64,000 nt of DNA from Cellulomonas cellasea (GTDB lineage: Bacteria; Actinomycetota; Actinomycetes; Actinomycetales; Cellulomonadaceae): positions 186,001-250,000 of the forward strand of contig NZ_JAUDBQ010000001.1 of NCBI RefSeq assembly GCF_030372105.1, in the 5' to 3' direction. Made by a program: the position numbers and the translations under genes. A model generated the notes under the pieces. It worked only from the letters and a program-made list of their open reading frames with translations, had not been told where the DNA came from and did not search any database. Position 1 is the first letter of the stretch; every line of letters starts with the position of its first letter. This document shows positions 36,181 to 45,182 of the stretch, one piece after another.

Positions 36181-37410
36181 TCATGAGCACAGCGCGGTGT
36201 CGACAAGCTCCGCGAGGTGCGCGGTGGTGTCGGGCTGCCCGACGTCGAGCGCGGCGACGGCGACCGTCACGGCTCGGCCGCTGTCGGTGACCCCGCCCTC
36301 GGTCAGGTAGCCGGCGATCGCGCCGCCGTGGCCCCAGGCGACGTCGCCGCAGCTCAGCGCGGTGGACGTCAGTCCCAGTCCGTAGCCGAAGCCCTCGGGG
36401 AGCCCGTCGGGCGTGATGACGGCCTTCATCTGCGCCAGCTCGGCGGGCCGCAGGATCTTGCCGCCGAGCAGCGCGCTGAAGAACGCATTGAGGTCGCTGG
36501 GGGTGGAGACGATGTCGCCCGACGCCCAGGCTTGCGACGAGTCGAGGTCGGTGACGTCGACCAGCGCGCTGTCGGCCGTCGCGGCGAAGTACCCGTGGGG
36601 GTGCGGGCCGCGGATGGCCCGCTCGCCGCGATCGGGCACGTAGGTGCTGCGCAGGCCCAGGGGCTCGATGATCCGCTCGGTGATGGCCTCGGCCAGCGGG
36701 CGCCCGGTGGCCTTCTGCACGATGAGGCCCGCGAGCAGGTAGTTCGTGTTGCTGTAGGCGAAGGCCTTGCCTCCCCCGGACGCCGGCATCGCCAGGGCCA
36801 GGTCGAGCAGCTCGTGGGGCTCGACGTACCAGTCGGTGATCGCCGCCAGGTCCGGGACGCCGTCCTGGAGGAACGGGGGGCCGTCGGTGTAGCTGCGGAT
36901 CCCGCTGGTGTGCTGCAGCAGGTCGCGCACCGTGATGTCGTGGCCGTCGACGCCGTCTCCCCTGACGAGGCCGGGCAGGTAGGCCTCGATGGGATCGTCG
37001 AGCCCGATGGCGCCCTCGCCGACGAGTTGCAGCACGGTGGCCGCGACGAACGTCTTGCTGTTGCTGCCGATGCGGACCTGCCCGTCCACCGGCACGCGGG
37101 CGCCGGTGGCGAGGTCGCCCACGCCTGCGACCAGGTCGCGGTCCCGCCCCTTGCGGTCGGTGACGCTGGCCAGCGCCGCGGGGACGCCGTCCTCCCGGAC
37201 GAGCCGGTCGAGCCCTTGCTGGACGACATCCGCCCGGGGCTTCCCCTGGCCGTGCGGGCGCTCTCTGTCACCGGCGAACGCGGCGCCGGGGACGGCGAGC
37301 GCGGCCCCGACGGCGAACGCGCTCACCAGCACGAGCGCCGACGTGCGCGTGGGACGGCGCGGGCCGCGCTGCTGCGGTCGGGACTGCTGCGGATCTGGCT
37401 GCTGGGGCAT
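36181..37410 (-). CDS. Secreted serine beta-lactamase/D-Ala-D-Ala carboxypeptidase family hydrolase
   Basis: 409 residues. Signal peptide ending VPGAAFA. Active-site SxxK in GSNSKTF, second motif YSN in FAYSNTNY and third HGG in AWGHGGAIAG: all three class C/EstB/DD-peptidase motifs present. Probable cell-wall carboxypeptidase or esterase acting outside the membrane. ATG at 37410 has AGGAGA; the in-frame start at 37485 is not needed. Confidence 0.9.
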   Translation of the reverse strand: MPQQPDPQQSRPQQRGPRRPTRTSALVLVSAFAVGAALAVPGAAFAGDRERPHGQGKPRADVVQQGLDRLVREDGVPAALASVTDRKGRDRDLVAGVGDLATGARVPVDGQVRIGSNSKTFVAATVLQLVGEGAIGLDDPIEAYLPGLVRGDGVDGHDITVRDLLQHTSGIRSYTDGPPFLQDGVPDLAAITDWYVEPHELLDLALAMPASGGGKAFAYSNTNYLLAGLIVQKATGRPLAEAITERIIEPLGLRSTYVPDRGERAIRGPHPHGYFAATADSALVDVTDLDSSQAWASGDIVSTPSDLNAFFSALLGGKILRPAELAQMKAVITPDGLPEGFGYGLGLTSTALSCGDVAWGHGGAIAGYLTEGGVTDSGRAVTVAVAALDVGQPDTTAHLAELVDTALCS

Positions 37411-37615
37411 GAGGTCTCCTCGGGTGGCCGTGCTGACAGTGGCGTTTCGTGCCTGTTCAGCATGGTTCGGGAGACCGGGCGCCACTATGACGCCCCCTGC
37501 CCCTTCCCGAGTCGGGCCAGCCCCACCTCCGCCTTACCGCTGGCGCCACCTCCCGGCCGGCGGGCGGCGCGGGTCGGCGGGCGGCAACGCGGAGGCGGGG
37601 CTCGCCGCGCCCGTC

Positions 37616-38920
37616 TCAGTGGTCGTGGTGCGCGTGCCCTCCCCGCGTGCTCGCCGCGAGGCCCGCGACGCCGGTGAGCTCATTCGGGGTGACGGTCAGC
37701 TCGACGACGCGCGAGACCTCCCCGGCCTCGAGGTCCACCGCGCGCAGCGTCCCGTCGCGCGGGTCGGTGATGTACGCGGCGCCGCCCTGGACGAACAGCG
37801 TCGGGCGCGGCTCCTGCCAGGCCTCAGGCTCGCTCCACGGGTCGATCACCGGGATGGACCGGGTCAGCGTGGCGGCCTCCACGTCGATGACGTGCAGCGC
37901 GCCGTCTGAGCCGAGCACGAGCCCCTCCCCGTGCGGCCCGCGCCCGAGGGAGCGGAACGAGTAGCTGGCGGGCAGGTCGACGAGCCGCAGTTGGGCGGTG
38001 CGGGTGTCGATCAGCGAGACGCGGGTGGGGCGCTCGAGCTCGGCGTCCGGGTCGGACTTGTAGTCGCCGAGCACGATCGGCGAGGTCTCGGCGCCCGCCT
38101 GGTTGCCGATGCGGCCGTAGGCGTCGGGGCTGGCGACCTTGGTGACGACGTGGCCGGTGGCCAGATCGCCGGTGACGACGAGCGCGCCGTCCTCGCAGCC
38201 GATGACCACGGCGCCGTCGGCGGCCACCGCCTCGCCGTGCACGCCGGGGCACGCCGCCGAGGCCGCGACCTCGGTGCCCTCCCCGTCGAGCACCTGGATG
38301 CCGGTCCGCGCGTCGGCTGTGCCCTCGGAGACCACCAGGGCCCCGTCGGGGAGCTCCACGGCGACGCCGTGGTGCGGGGCCGCGGTCGTCACGGTGCGGG
38401 CCGTGCGATGGGGCTTGGCGACGTCGGCCGCGTCGAAGACGACCACCTCGCCTGTGCCGTCGTCGAACAGCGCGGTGCGGCCGCTGTGGGCGACGACGTG
38501 GCCGGGCTTCTCGGCGGGGAGGACGACGTCGGTGAGCTGGGGGTCGGCAACGAAGTAGTGGGAGTGGTCGCCGTGCTGGTCGGCCCAGGTCCCGGCGTCG
38601 AGCACCTGGAAGCCGCCCGCCGTGGTGATGAGCACGTGGCGGCCGTCGCCGGCGGGGTTGAGCCGGTTGAAGCCGTCGAGGGGCAGATCGGCGACGACGT
38701 CGAGGGTCGCGGCGTCGAGCACCTGCACCCCGCCGTCGTAGGCGAGGACCAGCCGCGGCGTGGCGCCCGTGGCCTCCTGGGGGGCCGCGGCTGTCGGGCT
38801 CGCGGTCGGCCCGTCAGCGCCGCCGGGGCCGGTGGCGCAACCGGCGGCGAGCATGAGGGTGGGGACGAGTCCGACTGCGGCGAGTCGGCGGCGGGGCATG
38901 GTGCGCGGTGCAGGTGGCAT
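37616..38920 (-). CDS. aztD: AztD-like zinc metallochaperone lipoprotein
   Basis: About 434 residues. Lipoprotein signal (LMLAAGC) and a seven-bladed beta-propeller-like body of short repeats (VLAYDGGVQVLDAATLDVVA and similar). His-rich motif DQHGDHSHYF near residue 120 and a GGHAHHDH C-terminus are typical of AztD, which hands zinc to an AztC solute-binding protein. A Zur-type palindrome lies upstream. No aztABC genes are adjacent here, so either they lie elsewhere or the protein has another partner. ATG 38920 or 38899 are both possible. Confidence 0.8.
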   Translation of the reverse strand: MPPAPRTMPRRRLAAVGLVPTLMLAAGCATGPGGADGPTASPTAAAPQEATGATPRLVLAYDGGVQVLDAATLDVVADLPLDGFNRLNPAGDGRHVLITTAGGFQVLDAGTWADQHGDHSHYFVADPQLTDVVLPAEKPGHVVAHSGRTALFDDGTGEVVVFDAADVAKPHRTARTVTTAAPHHGVAVELPDGALVVSEGTADARTGIQVLDGEGTEVAASAACPGVHGEAVAADGAVVIGCEDGALVVTGDLATGHVVTKVASPDAYGRIGNQAGAETSPIVLGDYKSDPDAELERPTRVSLIDTRTAQLRLVDLPASYSFRSLGRGPHGEGLVLGSDGALHVIDVEAATLTRSIPVIDPWSEPEAWQEPRPTLFVQGGAAYITDPRDGTLRAVDLEAGEVSRVVELTVTPNELTGVAGLAASTRGGHAHHDH

Positions 38921-39025
38921 GGCGCGGTCGGGCCGCACGCGCCCGACGGGTCGCGCTGGGCCCACTCCTCTCGGTCGCGGGTCCACGCACCGGTTCGGCG
39001 CGTGCGGGAGCGACCGTAGCAGAGG

Positions 39026-39040
39026 TGAGAATGATTCTCA
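39026..39040. promoter_or_regulatory. Zur-like box upstream of AztD gene
   Basis: TGAGAAT-G-ATTCTCA, perfect 7-1-7 palindrome matching the actinobacterial Zur consensus TGAAAATGATTTTCA in 13 of 15 positions. It sits about 106 bp upstream of the aztD ATG. Zinc-responsive repression is inferred. Confidence 0.65.
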
Positions 39041-39095
39041 TCATCATGACGGTTCGGATGGCATGACGGCGCGACGGGCTGGGCCCGCCGCACGG

Positions 39096-39758
39096 TCATC
39101 GACGCAGCACACGCCTCGCCAGCGTGTTGCCCAGCCACTGGGCGAGCTGCACGATCACCACGATCACCACGACCGTGATGAACGTGACCTGCCAGTTGAA
39201 GCGCTGGTAGCCGTAGACGATCGCGAAGTCGCCGAGCCCGCCGCCGCCGATCGCGCCCACCATCGCGGACATGTCCACGATGCCCACGAACAGGAAGGTG
39301 TAGCCGAGGATCAGCGGCCCCAAGGCCTCGGGCACGAGCACCGTGGCCACGATCCGCAGCCGCGAGGCGCCCATCGCGCGCGCCGCCTCGATCACCCCCG
39401 GGTCCAGCGCCACGAGGTTCTGCTCGACGATGCGCGAGGTGGCGAACGTGGCCATCAGCGTCATCGGGAAGATGGCCGCCTGGGTGCCGATCGTGGTGCC
39501 CACCACGGCGAGGGTGAGCGGCCCGATCGCCGTGATGAAGATGATGAACGGGATGGGCCGCACGATGTTGACCAGCACGTTGAGCACCGTGAAACCGGGG
39601 CCGCTGGCGAACAGGTTGCCCTTGCGCGTCGTGTAGAGCGCGAGCCCGAGCAGCAGCCCGGCGAACCCGCCGACCAGCAGCGTCACGGACACCATGTAGA
39701 GCGTCTCGCCCAGGGACTCCCACAGGATGGGGAGCAGGACGTCCCAGCCGAGCTTCAT
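39096..39758 (-). CDS. metI: Methionine ABC transporter permease MetI
   Basis: 220 residues, five membrane helices with the EAA loop GVIEAARAMGASRLRIVATV. Matches MetI/MetP family length. Its start overlaps the metN stop by 4 nt. Forms the MetNIQ importer with the two upstream genes. Confidence 0.92.
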   Translation of the reverse strand: MKLGWDVLLPILWESLGETLYMVSVTLLVGGFAGLLLGLALYTTRKGNLFASGPGFTVLNVLVNIVRPIPFIIFITAIGPLTLAVVGTTIGTQAAIFPMTLMATFATSRIVEQNLVALDPGVIEAARAMGASRLRIVATVLVPEALGPLILGYTFLFVGIVDMSAMVGAIGGGGLGDFAIVYGYQRFNWQVTFITVVVIVVIVQLAQWLGNTLARRVLRR

Positions 39759-40786
39759 CGTGCCTCCGTCAGCTCGACCACGTCGGTGGTGCGGCGCAGC
39801 GACGCCAGCAGCCTGTCGATCGCGGGATCGTCGCCCACCAGCTCCAGCGTGAGGCTGCCGAACGGCCGCTCGTCGATCTCGGAGATGCCGCCGTAGATGA
39901 TCGAGCCGTCCACGCCGTGCTCGCGCAGCTCACGGGTGAGCTGCGTGCCGGAGCCGCCGTCGTCGCGGACCCCGACGGTGACGATCCGCCCCTGGTGCCG
40001 GTGCCGCAGCCGCGCGAGGACCTCCTCGTCGGGCCGGTCGTGCAGCGCCGTCGCCACGAACCTGCGGGTGGCGTCGGCCTGCGGCTCGGAGAACACCGAG
40101 TACACGTCGCCCACCTCCACCACGCGGCCGTGCTCCATGACGGCCACCCGGTCGCAGGTGCTGCGCACCACGTCCATCTCATGCGTGATGACCACGACGG
40201 TGACGCCCTGCTCGCGGTTGACGCGCCGCAGCAGCGCGAGGACGTCGCGGCTCGTCTCGGGGTCGAGGGCGCTGGTGGCCTCGTCGGCCAGCAGCACCGC
40301 TGGCGCGGCCGCGAGCGCGCGGGCGATGCCGACGCGCTGTTTCTGCCCGCCGGAGAGCTGGGAGGGGAACTGCCGCGCCTTGTCGCTCAGCCCCACGAAC
40401 TCGAGCAGCTCGGCCACGCGGGCCACCCGCCGCTCCTTGGACCAGCCGGCCACCCGCAGCGGGTAGCCGACGTTCCCGGCGACGGTGCGCGAGGCGAGCA
40501 GGTTGAAGTGCTGGAAGACCATCCCGATGCCCGCGCGGACCTTGCGCAGGTCGCCCTCCCCTAGGGCGCTGACCTCGTGGCCGTCGACGACCACCCGCCC
40601 CGAGGTGACGGGCTCGAGGGCATTGATGAGCCGCACCAGGGTGCTCTTGCCGGCGCCCGAGTAGCCGATGACGCCGAAGATCTCCCCCCGCCGGATCTCG
40701 AGGCTGACGTCGTCGACGGCGCGCACGGCGGTGGAGCCGCTGCCGAACACCTTCGTCGCGTGCTCGAACGTGATCATCGCGCTCAT
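39755..40786 (-). CDS. metN: Methionine ABC transporter ATPase MetN with NIL domain
   Basis: 343 residues. Walker A GYSGAGKST, signature LSGGQKQRV, Walker B VLLADEATSALDPE, H-loop THEMD. C-terminal NIL domain (about 265-340) binds methionine and inhibits transport in MetN. Second gene of metQNI. Confidence 0.93.
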   Translation of the reverse strand: MSAMITFEHATKVFGSGSTAVRAVDDVSLEIRRGEIFGVIGYSGAGKSTLVRLINALEPVTSGRVVVDGHEVSALGEGDLRKVRAGIGMVFQHFNLLASRTVAGNVGYPLRVAGWSKERRVARVAELLEFVGLSDKARQFPSQLSGGQKQRVGIARALAAAPAVLLADEATSALDPETSRDVLALLRRVNREQGVTVVVITHEMDVVRSTCDRVAVMEHGRVVEVGDVYSVFSEPQADATRRFVATALHDRPDEEVLARLRHRHQGRIVTVGVRDDGGSGTQLTRELREHGVDGSIIYGGISEIDERPFGSLTLELVGDDPAIDRLLASLRRTTDVVELTEAR

Positions 40787-40853
40787 GCGCTGAGTCCTCC
40801 TGGGGGGATGGAGTGTGAGGGGACAGTCTGACGGGGGCCGCTGTGGACCCCCG

Positions 40854-41744
40854 TCAGCCCTGTGCGGCGACGGCCTTCTGGATGTCCGTCAGGTAGCCCT
40901 GCAGCTCGGAGCCGCCCTGGCTGGCGATGACGGCGGTGCCGCCCGACGCGGCGAGCAGCGCCTCCTGCACCTCGGCGCCCTGGTACAGCTCGACGAGCTT
41001 GAGGTAGGTGGCGTTGTCCTTGTCCTCGGCGCGCGCGACCCAGATGTTGATGTACGGGCGGGCCCCCGGGCTGTCGGCCTTGTCCTGGTAGAGCGCGTCA
41101 GCGGGCGAGAGCCCGGCGTCGGCCACGAAGTCGTTGTTGATGATCGAGGCCGCGACGCTGTTCAGCGCCACCGCCGTCTGGGCGGCGTCGACGGGGGTGA
41201 CCGTGACCGTGGACTCGTCGGCGATCACGTCGGCGGGGATGGACACCGAGCTGCCGCCGTTCTTGAGCTTCACCAGCCCGGCGTCCTGCAGCACGAGCAG
41301 GGCGCGCGCCTGGTTGGTGGGGTCGTTGGGGATGGCGACCTCGCTGCCCTCGGGGATGTCCTCGATCGAGGTGTGCTTCTTGGAGTACAGGCCCAGCGGG
41401 TAGACGGCGGTGGCGCCGATGGGCGTCAGGTCGTCGTCCGTGCCCACGTTGTACTGGGCCAGGTACTGCAGGTGCTGGAACTGGTTGAGGTCGAGCTGCC
41501 CCTGCGACAGCGCGGGGTTGGGCTGCGTGTAGTCGGTGAAGTTGACGAGCTCGACCTCGATGCCCTCCGCGGCTGCCGCCTCCGTGAAGACCGTCCAGTG
41601 GTCCTCGCTGGCGCCGACGACGCCGATGCGGATGGCCTCCTGTGCGTCGCCGGCGTCGGAGCCCGCGTCGCTCGTGCCGGAGCAGGCGGCGAGCAGGGCG
41701 ACCGCCGAGACTGCGGCAAGGGTGCGGGCGAGGGTGCGGAGCAT
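40854..41744 (-). CDS. metQ: Methionine-binding lipoprotein MetQ (NlpA family)
   Basis: 296 residues. Lipobox LLAACS; NlpA-type body IRIGVVGASEDHWTVFTE and NFTDYTQPNPALSQGQLDLN typical of MetQ. GGAAGGAAC precedes the ATG at 41744. It follows a leader peptide gene and a hairpin, suggesting attenuation control by sulfur amino-acid supply. Confidence 0.92.
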   Translation of the reverse strand: MLRTLARTLAAVSAVALLAACSGTSDAGSDAGDAQEAIRIGVVGASEDHWTVFTEAAAAEGIEVELVNFTDYTQPNPALSQGQLDLNQFQHLQYLAQYNVGTDDDLTPIGATAVYPLGLYSKKHTSIEDIPEGSEVAIPNDPTNQARALLVLQDAGLVKLKNGGSSVSIPADVIADESTVTVTPVDAAQTAVALNSVAASIINNDFVADAGLSPADALYQDKADSPGARPYINIWVARAEDKDNATYLKLVELYQGAEVQEALLAASGGTAVIASQGGSELQGYLTDIQKAVAAQG

Positions 41745-41778
41745 GGGGATGTTCCTTCCGGTGGGTGCAGGCCGACGC

Positions 41779-41797
41779 CCGCCACGGTGCGTGGCGG
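41779..41797 (-). terminator. Hairpin just upstream of metQ ribosome-binding site (possible attenuator)
   Basis: CCGCCACG and CGTGGCGG pair around a 3-nt loop (41779-41797). It ends about 20 nt before the metQ Shine-Dalgarno and follows a Cys-rich leader peptide, so it may terminate or sequester when the leader is translated fast. Confidence 0.4.
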
Positions 41798-41922
41798 CCC
41801 GGCGATGCGGGGAGGTGCGGGATCAGTGCGAGCCCTCGGCGCAGGCGTCACGCCTTCATGGCAGAGGGAGGGTGCGGCACGCCCTCAAGGGGCGGCGGGG
41901 GCCGAGCGGTGGATCGCTGGCG

Positions 41923-41988
41923 TCAGCGGCACGCGGCGAGGGGCAGGCAACACATCATCACGACGTGGCCCATGGCCAGCCGTGACAT
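41923..41988 (-). CDS. Cysteine-rich leader peptide upstream of metQ
   Basis: 21-codon frame from ATG 41988 with strong GAGGAA 5 nt upstream. The C-terminal part reads MMCCLPLAACR and stops at 41923, giving three Cys and four Met in 21 residues. It resembles actinobacterial leader peptides ahead of sulfur genes, which use Cys-codon stalling. The peptide is otherwise not expected to have a function of its own. A longer in-frame version to 42105 lacks such a ribosome-binding site. Confidence 0.65.
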   Translation of the reverse strand: MSRLAMGHVVMMCCLPLAACR

Positions 41989-42130
41989 GTGCGTTCCTCG
42001 CGGGGTGCTCATGGCGAGGATGCTGCTCCTCGAACGCCCTCTACGTCCACTTGGTGGCGCAACCGTCTCAGTGCGCGAGATTTCCGGGTGATATGCGTGA
42101 ATCACCCCTTGAGAAAGTTCCCGACAACGT

Positions 42131-42147
42131 GTTGGTATCGTACCGAC
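42131..42147. promoter_or_regulatory. Imperfect palindrome upstream of ABC permease (TetR-type candidate)
   Basis: GTTGGTA-TCG-TACCGAC, 7-bp arms with one mismatch, 47 bp before the permease ATG. The operon ends with a TetR gene (44088), the obvious candidate ligand. Confidence 0.45.
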
Positions 42148-42193
42148 GCAGCGTCGGCAACCTGCTCGGCGCGTCCCGACGAGAGGCCTCTCG

Positions 42194-43324
42194 ATGTTCC
42201 TCGCACTCCGCGAGCTCCACTACGCGCGATCGCGCTTCAGCCTGATGGGAGGTGTGGTCGCCCTCATCGCCGTGCTGATGGTGATGCTCTCCGGGCTCTC
42301 CTCCGGGCTGGTGAACGACGGCGTCTCCGGGCTCAAGGCCCAGCCAGCCGATGCCTTCGCCTTCGCCGAGGGCACCAAGACCGACTCCGCCTTCTCGCGG
42401 AGCATCGTCGACCTCAGCCAGGTCGACGCCTGGGCAGACCGCCCCGACGTGGCCGCCGCCGCGCCGCTCGGCTCCATGCTCGTCAACGCGCACAGCTCCA
42501 CCGACGTCCCCGTCGACCTCGCGCTGTTCGGCGTCCAGCCCGGCTCATTCCTCGAGCCCGCCGCCGCCGAGGGCCAGGGCCTGGGCGCCCCCCACGGCAT
42601 CGTCGTCAGCCAGACCGTCCTGGACGACGGGCTCGCGATCGGCGACACCGTCACCATCGACCGCGTCGGCCTGGAGCTGACGATCATCGGCAGCACCGGC
42701 AACCAGCACACCTTCGGCCATGTCGACGTCGCCTACCTGCCCCTGACGACCTGGCAGGAGATCCACTCCGGCGCAGCCGCAGGCGAGGAGGTCCGCCCGG
42801 ACGCGTACACCGAGGCCAGCGCGATCGCGCTGCAGGCCGCCGACGGCCAGAGCATCGACCTGGCCGCAGGCGACTCCGCCGTCGGGACCTCGAGCAAGAC
42901 CCTCGTCGAGTCCTTCGGCTCCTCCCCCGGCTACACGGCGGAGACCTCGACGCTGATGCTCATCCAGGTGTTCCTCTACGCGATCTCGGCGCTCGTCGTC
43001 GGCGCGTTCTTCACCGTGTGGACCATCCAGCGCCGACCCGAGCTCGCCGTGCTGCGCGCCATGGGCGGCTCCACCGGGTACCTCCTGCGGGACGGCCTGG
43101 CACAGGCGCTCATCGTGCTGCTGGCCTCCACGCTCGTCGGCGTGGCGATCGGCGTGGGCAGCGGGGCGCTGCTCGCCAGCACCCCGATGCCCTTCGCGCT
43201 GGAGGCGCCGGCCATCGGGCTGGCGTTCATCCTGCTCATCGGCCTGGGACTGATCGGCGCCGCGTTCGCGATCGCCCGCATCGCCACGGTCGACCCGCTC
43301 AAGGCACTCGGAGGACAGCGATGA
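42194..43324 (+). CDS. ABC transporter permease, DevC/FtsX-like
   Basis: 376 residues. N-terminal helix, an extracytoplasmic domain (about 45-250) and three C-terminal FtsX helices. Similar to DevC/YtrF-like exporters. Overlaps the ATPase gene by ATGA at 43321. With the ATPase and a downstream TetR it forms an export unit controlled by an unknown effector. Confidence 0.85.
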   Translation: MFLALRELHYARSRFSLMGGVVALIAVLMVMLSGLSSGLVNDGVSGLKAQPADAFAFAEGTKTDSAFSRSIVDLSQVDAWADRPDVAAAAPLGSMLVNAHSSTDVPVDLALFGVQPGSFLEPAAAEGQGLGAPHGIVVSQTVLDDGLAIGDTVTIDRVGLELTIIGSTGNQHTFGHVDVAYLPLTTWQEIHSGAAAGEEVRPDAYTEASAIALQAADGQSIDLAAGDSAVGTSSKTLVESFGSSPGYTAETSTLMLIQVFLYAISALVVGAFFTVWTIQRRPELAVLRAMGGSTGYLLRDGLAQALIVLLASTLVGVAIGVGSGALLASTPMPFALEAPAIGLAFILLIGLGLIGAAFAIARIATVDPLKALGGQR

Positions 43325-44070
43325 CCAGCACCGACACCCGCGCCTCAGGCGCCACCAGCCACCCCACGGCCAAGCAGCGCGGGCTCGTGCTGGCCGACGT
43401 GACGCTCACCGTCGGCGACGGCGACGGCACCGTCACCGCACTCGACCGCGTGTCCCTGACGGTGGCCCCCGGCGAGCTCGTCGCCGTGGTGGGGCCGTCC
43501 GGCTCCGGGAAGTCGAGCCTGCTCGCCGTGGCCGGCGCCCTCACCACGCCCGACGCGGGCTCGGTGCTGATCGACGGCCACGACCTGGGGGCGATGCGGG
43601 ACCGCGAGCGCACCCGGTTCCGCCTCGAGCACATCGGCTTCGTGTTCCAGTCCGGGAACCTGGTGCCCGCGCTCACCGCGGAGGACCAGCTGCGCCTCGC
43701 CCTGCACATGCGCGGCGGCAAGCCCGCGCGCGACCCCCGCGAGCTGCTCGCCGAGGTCGGCCTGGCCGACAAGCTCCGGAGGCGCCCGCATGAGCTCTCC
43801 GGCGGGGAGCGCCAGCGCGTCGGCATCGCCCGCGCCCTGGTGTGCGGCCCGTCGCTGCTGCTGGTCGACGAGCCGACATCCGCCCTGGACCGCGCGCGCA
43901 GCCAGGAGATCGTCGAGCTGCTGGCCCGCGAGACACGCCAGGCCGGCGTCGCGACTGTGATGGTCACGCACGACCATGACATCCTGCTCCACTGCGACCG
44001 CGTGCTCGAGATGGTCGACGGCTCCCTCTCGGCGGCGCCCACCCGGGAGCCCGAGGCGCTGGACGACTGA
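43321..44070 (+). CDS. ABC transporter ATP-binding protein
   Basis: 249 residues. Walker A GPSGSGKSS, Q-loop FVFQSGNL, signature LSGGERQRV, Walker B LLLVDEPTSALD, H-loop THDHD. Starts ATG 43321. Operon with permease upstream and TetR downstream (17 bp gap). Confidence 0.9.
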   Translation: MTSTDTRASGATSHPTAKQRGLVLADVTLTVGDGDGTVTALDRVSLTVAPGELVAVVGPSGSGKSSLLAVAGALTTPDAGSVLIDGHDLGAMRDRERTRFRLEHIGFVFQSGNLVPALTAEDQLRLALHMRGGKPARDPRELLAEVGLADKLRRRPHELSGGERQRVGIARALVCGPSLLLVDEPTSALDRARSQEIVELLARETRQAGVATVMVTHDHDILLHCDRVLEMVDGSLSAAPTREPEALDD

Positions 44071-44087
44071 CTGAACGAGGAGGGCCC

Positions 44088-44678
44088 GTGCCGAAGATCC
44101 AGGCGGCGACGGTGGCCGAGCACCGCGCGGCCCAGCACCGGGCCCTCCTCGACGCCGCGCACGCGCTCCTCATGGAGCGGCCGGAGCAGCCGCCCACCCT
44201 CGCCGCCGTGGGCGCCCGGGCCGGGCTCGCCCGCTCCAGCGTGTACCAGTACTTCGCGTCCCGTGACGACCTGCTCGGCGCGCTCGTCACCGAGCTGTTC
44301 CCCCGCTGGTCGGCCACCGTGCAGCAGGCCATGGACGCCGCGGGCGACCCCGGCGACAAGGTCCTGGCCTACGTCCGCGCCAACCTGGACCTGGTCGCGT
44401 CGGGCGAGCACGCCGTGGCGCGGGCCCTCACGGAGATCGCGCCGGGGGACGCCCTGGCCCGCAGCAGCCGGGAGATGCACGACGCGCTGCTGCTGCCCCT
44501 GGTCGCCGTGCTCAACGACCTCGGGACGCCCGATCCGCGGGTCACAGCGGAGCTGGTCAACGGCGTGGTGCTCACCGCCAGCCGGCTCATCGAGACGGGC
44601 CACGACGCCGCCGACGCGCATGACCGCGCGCGCGAGCTGCTCGAGCCGTTCGTGCGGAGCCAGCCCCGCGGCTCCTGA
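44088..44678 (+). CDS. TetR-family regulator
   Basis: 196 residues. N-terminal HTH (TLAAVGARAGLARSSVYQYFASRDDLL) and a helical ligand domain. ATG has GAGGAGGGCCC upstream. Third gene of the ABC exporter operon; likely represses it through the palindrome at 42131. Confidence 0.9.
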   Translation: MPKIQAATVAEHRAAQHRALLDAAHALLMERPEQPPTLAAVGARAGLARSSVYQYFASRDDLLGALVTELFPRWSATVQQAMDAAGDPGDKVLAYVRANLDLVASGEHAVARALTEIAPGDALARSSREMHDALLLPLVAVLNDLGTPDPRVTAELVNGVVLTASRLIETGHDAADAHDRARELLEPFVRSQPRGS

Positions 44679-44723
44679 CCTGGCGCCCGTGCCCGTCCAA
44701 GCCGTAGGTGGCAGGATCGCGGG

Positions 44724-45182
44724 ATGACCACGGACCAGGCATCGCAGACCACCCCCTCGCCCACCTCCGCTCCGGCCGAGCTCTGGGTCGAGCGCACCGG
44801 GCGGCGCACCTACACCGGTCGCAGCTCGCGCGGCGCCGAGGTGCTGATCGGCCCCGTCGAGGCCGGCGCCGTCTTCACCCCCGGGGAGCTGCTGAAGATC
44901 GCCCTCGCCGGCTGCACCGGCATGAGCGCCGACACCGCCCTGGCCCACCGGCTGGGCGATGACGTCGCGGTGACCGTCGAGGTCGAGGGACCGAGCGACC
45001 CCGACGAGGACCGCTACCCCGTGCTGACCGAGCGCCTGGTGGTGGACCTCAGCAGCCTCGACGCGGCGCAGCGCGAGCGGCTGCTGACGGTGGTGCACCG
45101 CGCCGTCGACAACCACTGCACCGTCGGCCGCACCCTCACCCACGGCGCCACCGTCGAGCTCACCGTGGAGGGCGAGCGATGA
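44724..45182 (+). CDS. OsmC/Ohr-family protein
   Basis: 152 residues. Peroxidatic-type Cys in LAGCTGMS and second Cys in VDNHCTVGRTL. OsmC/Ohr proteins reduce organic hydroperoxides through dithiol chemistry. Overlaps the next gene by ATGA. Confidence 0.88.
   Translation: MTTDQASQTTPSPTSAPAELWVERTGRRTYTGRSSRGAEVLIGPVEAGAVFTPGELLKIALAGCTGMSADTALAHRLGDDVAVTVEVEGPSDPDEDRYPVLTERLVVDLSSLDAAQRERLLTVVHRAVDNHCTVGRTLTHGATVELTVEGER

Noticed and set aside
41989-43320. 5' extension of the ABC ATPase frame
   Set aside because: Arg/Pro-rich shadow of the permease gene; the true ATPase start is ATG 43321.
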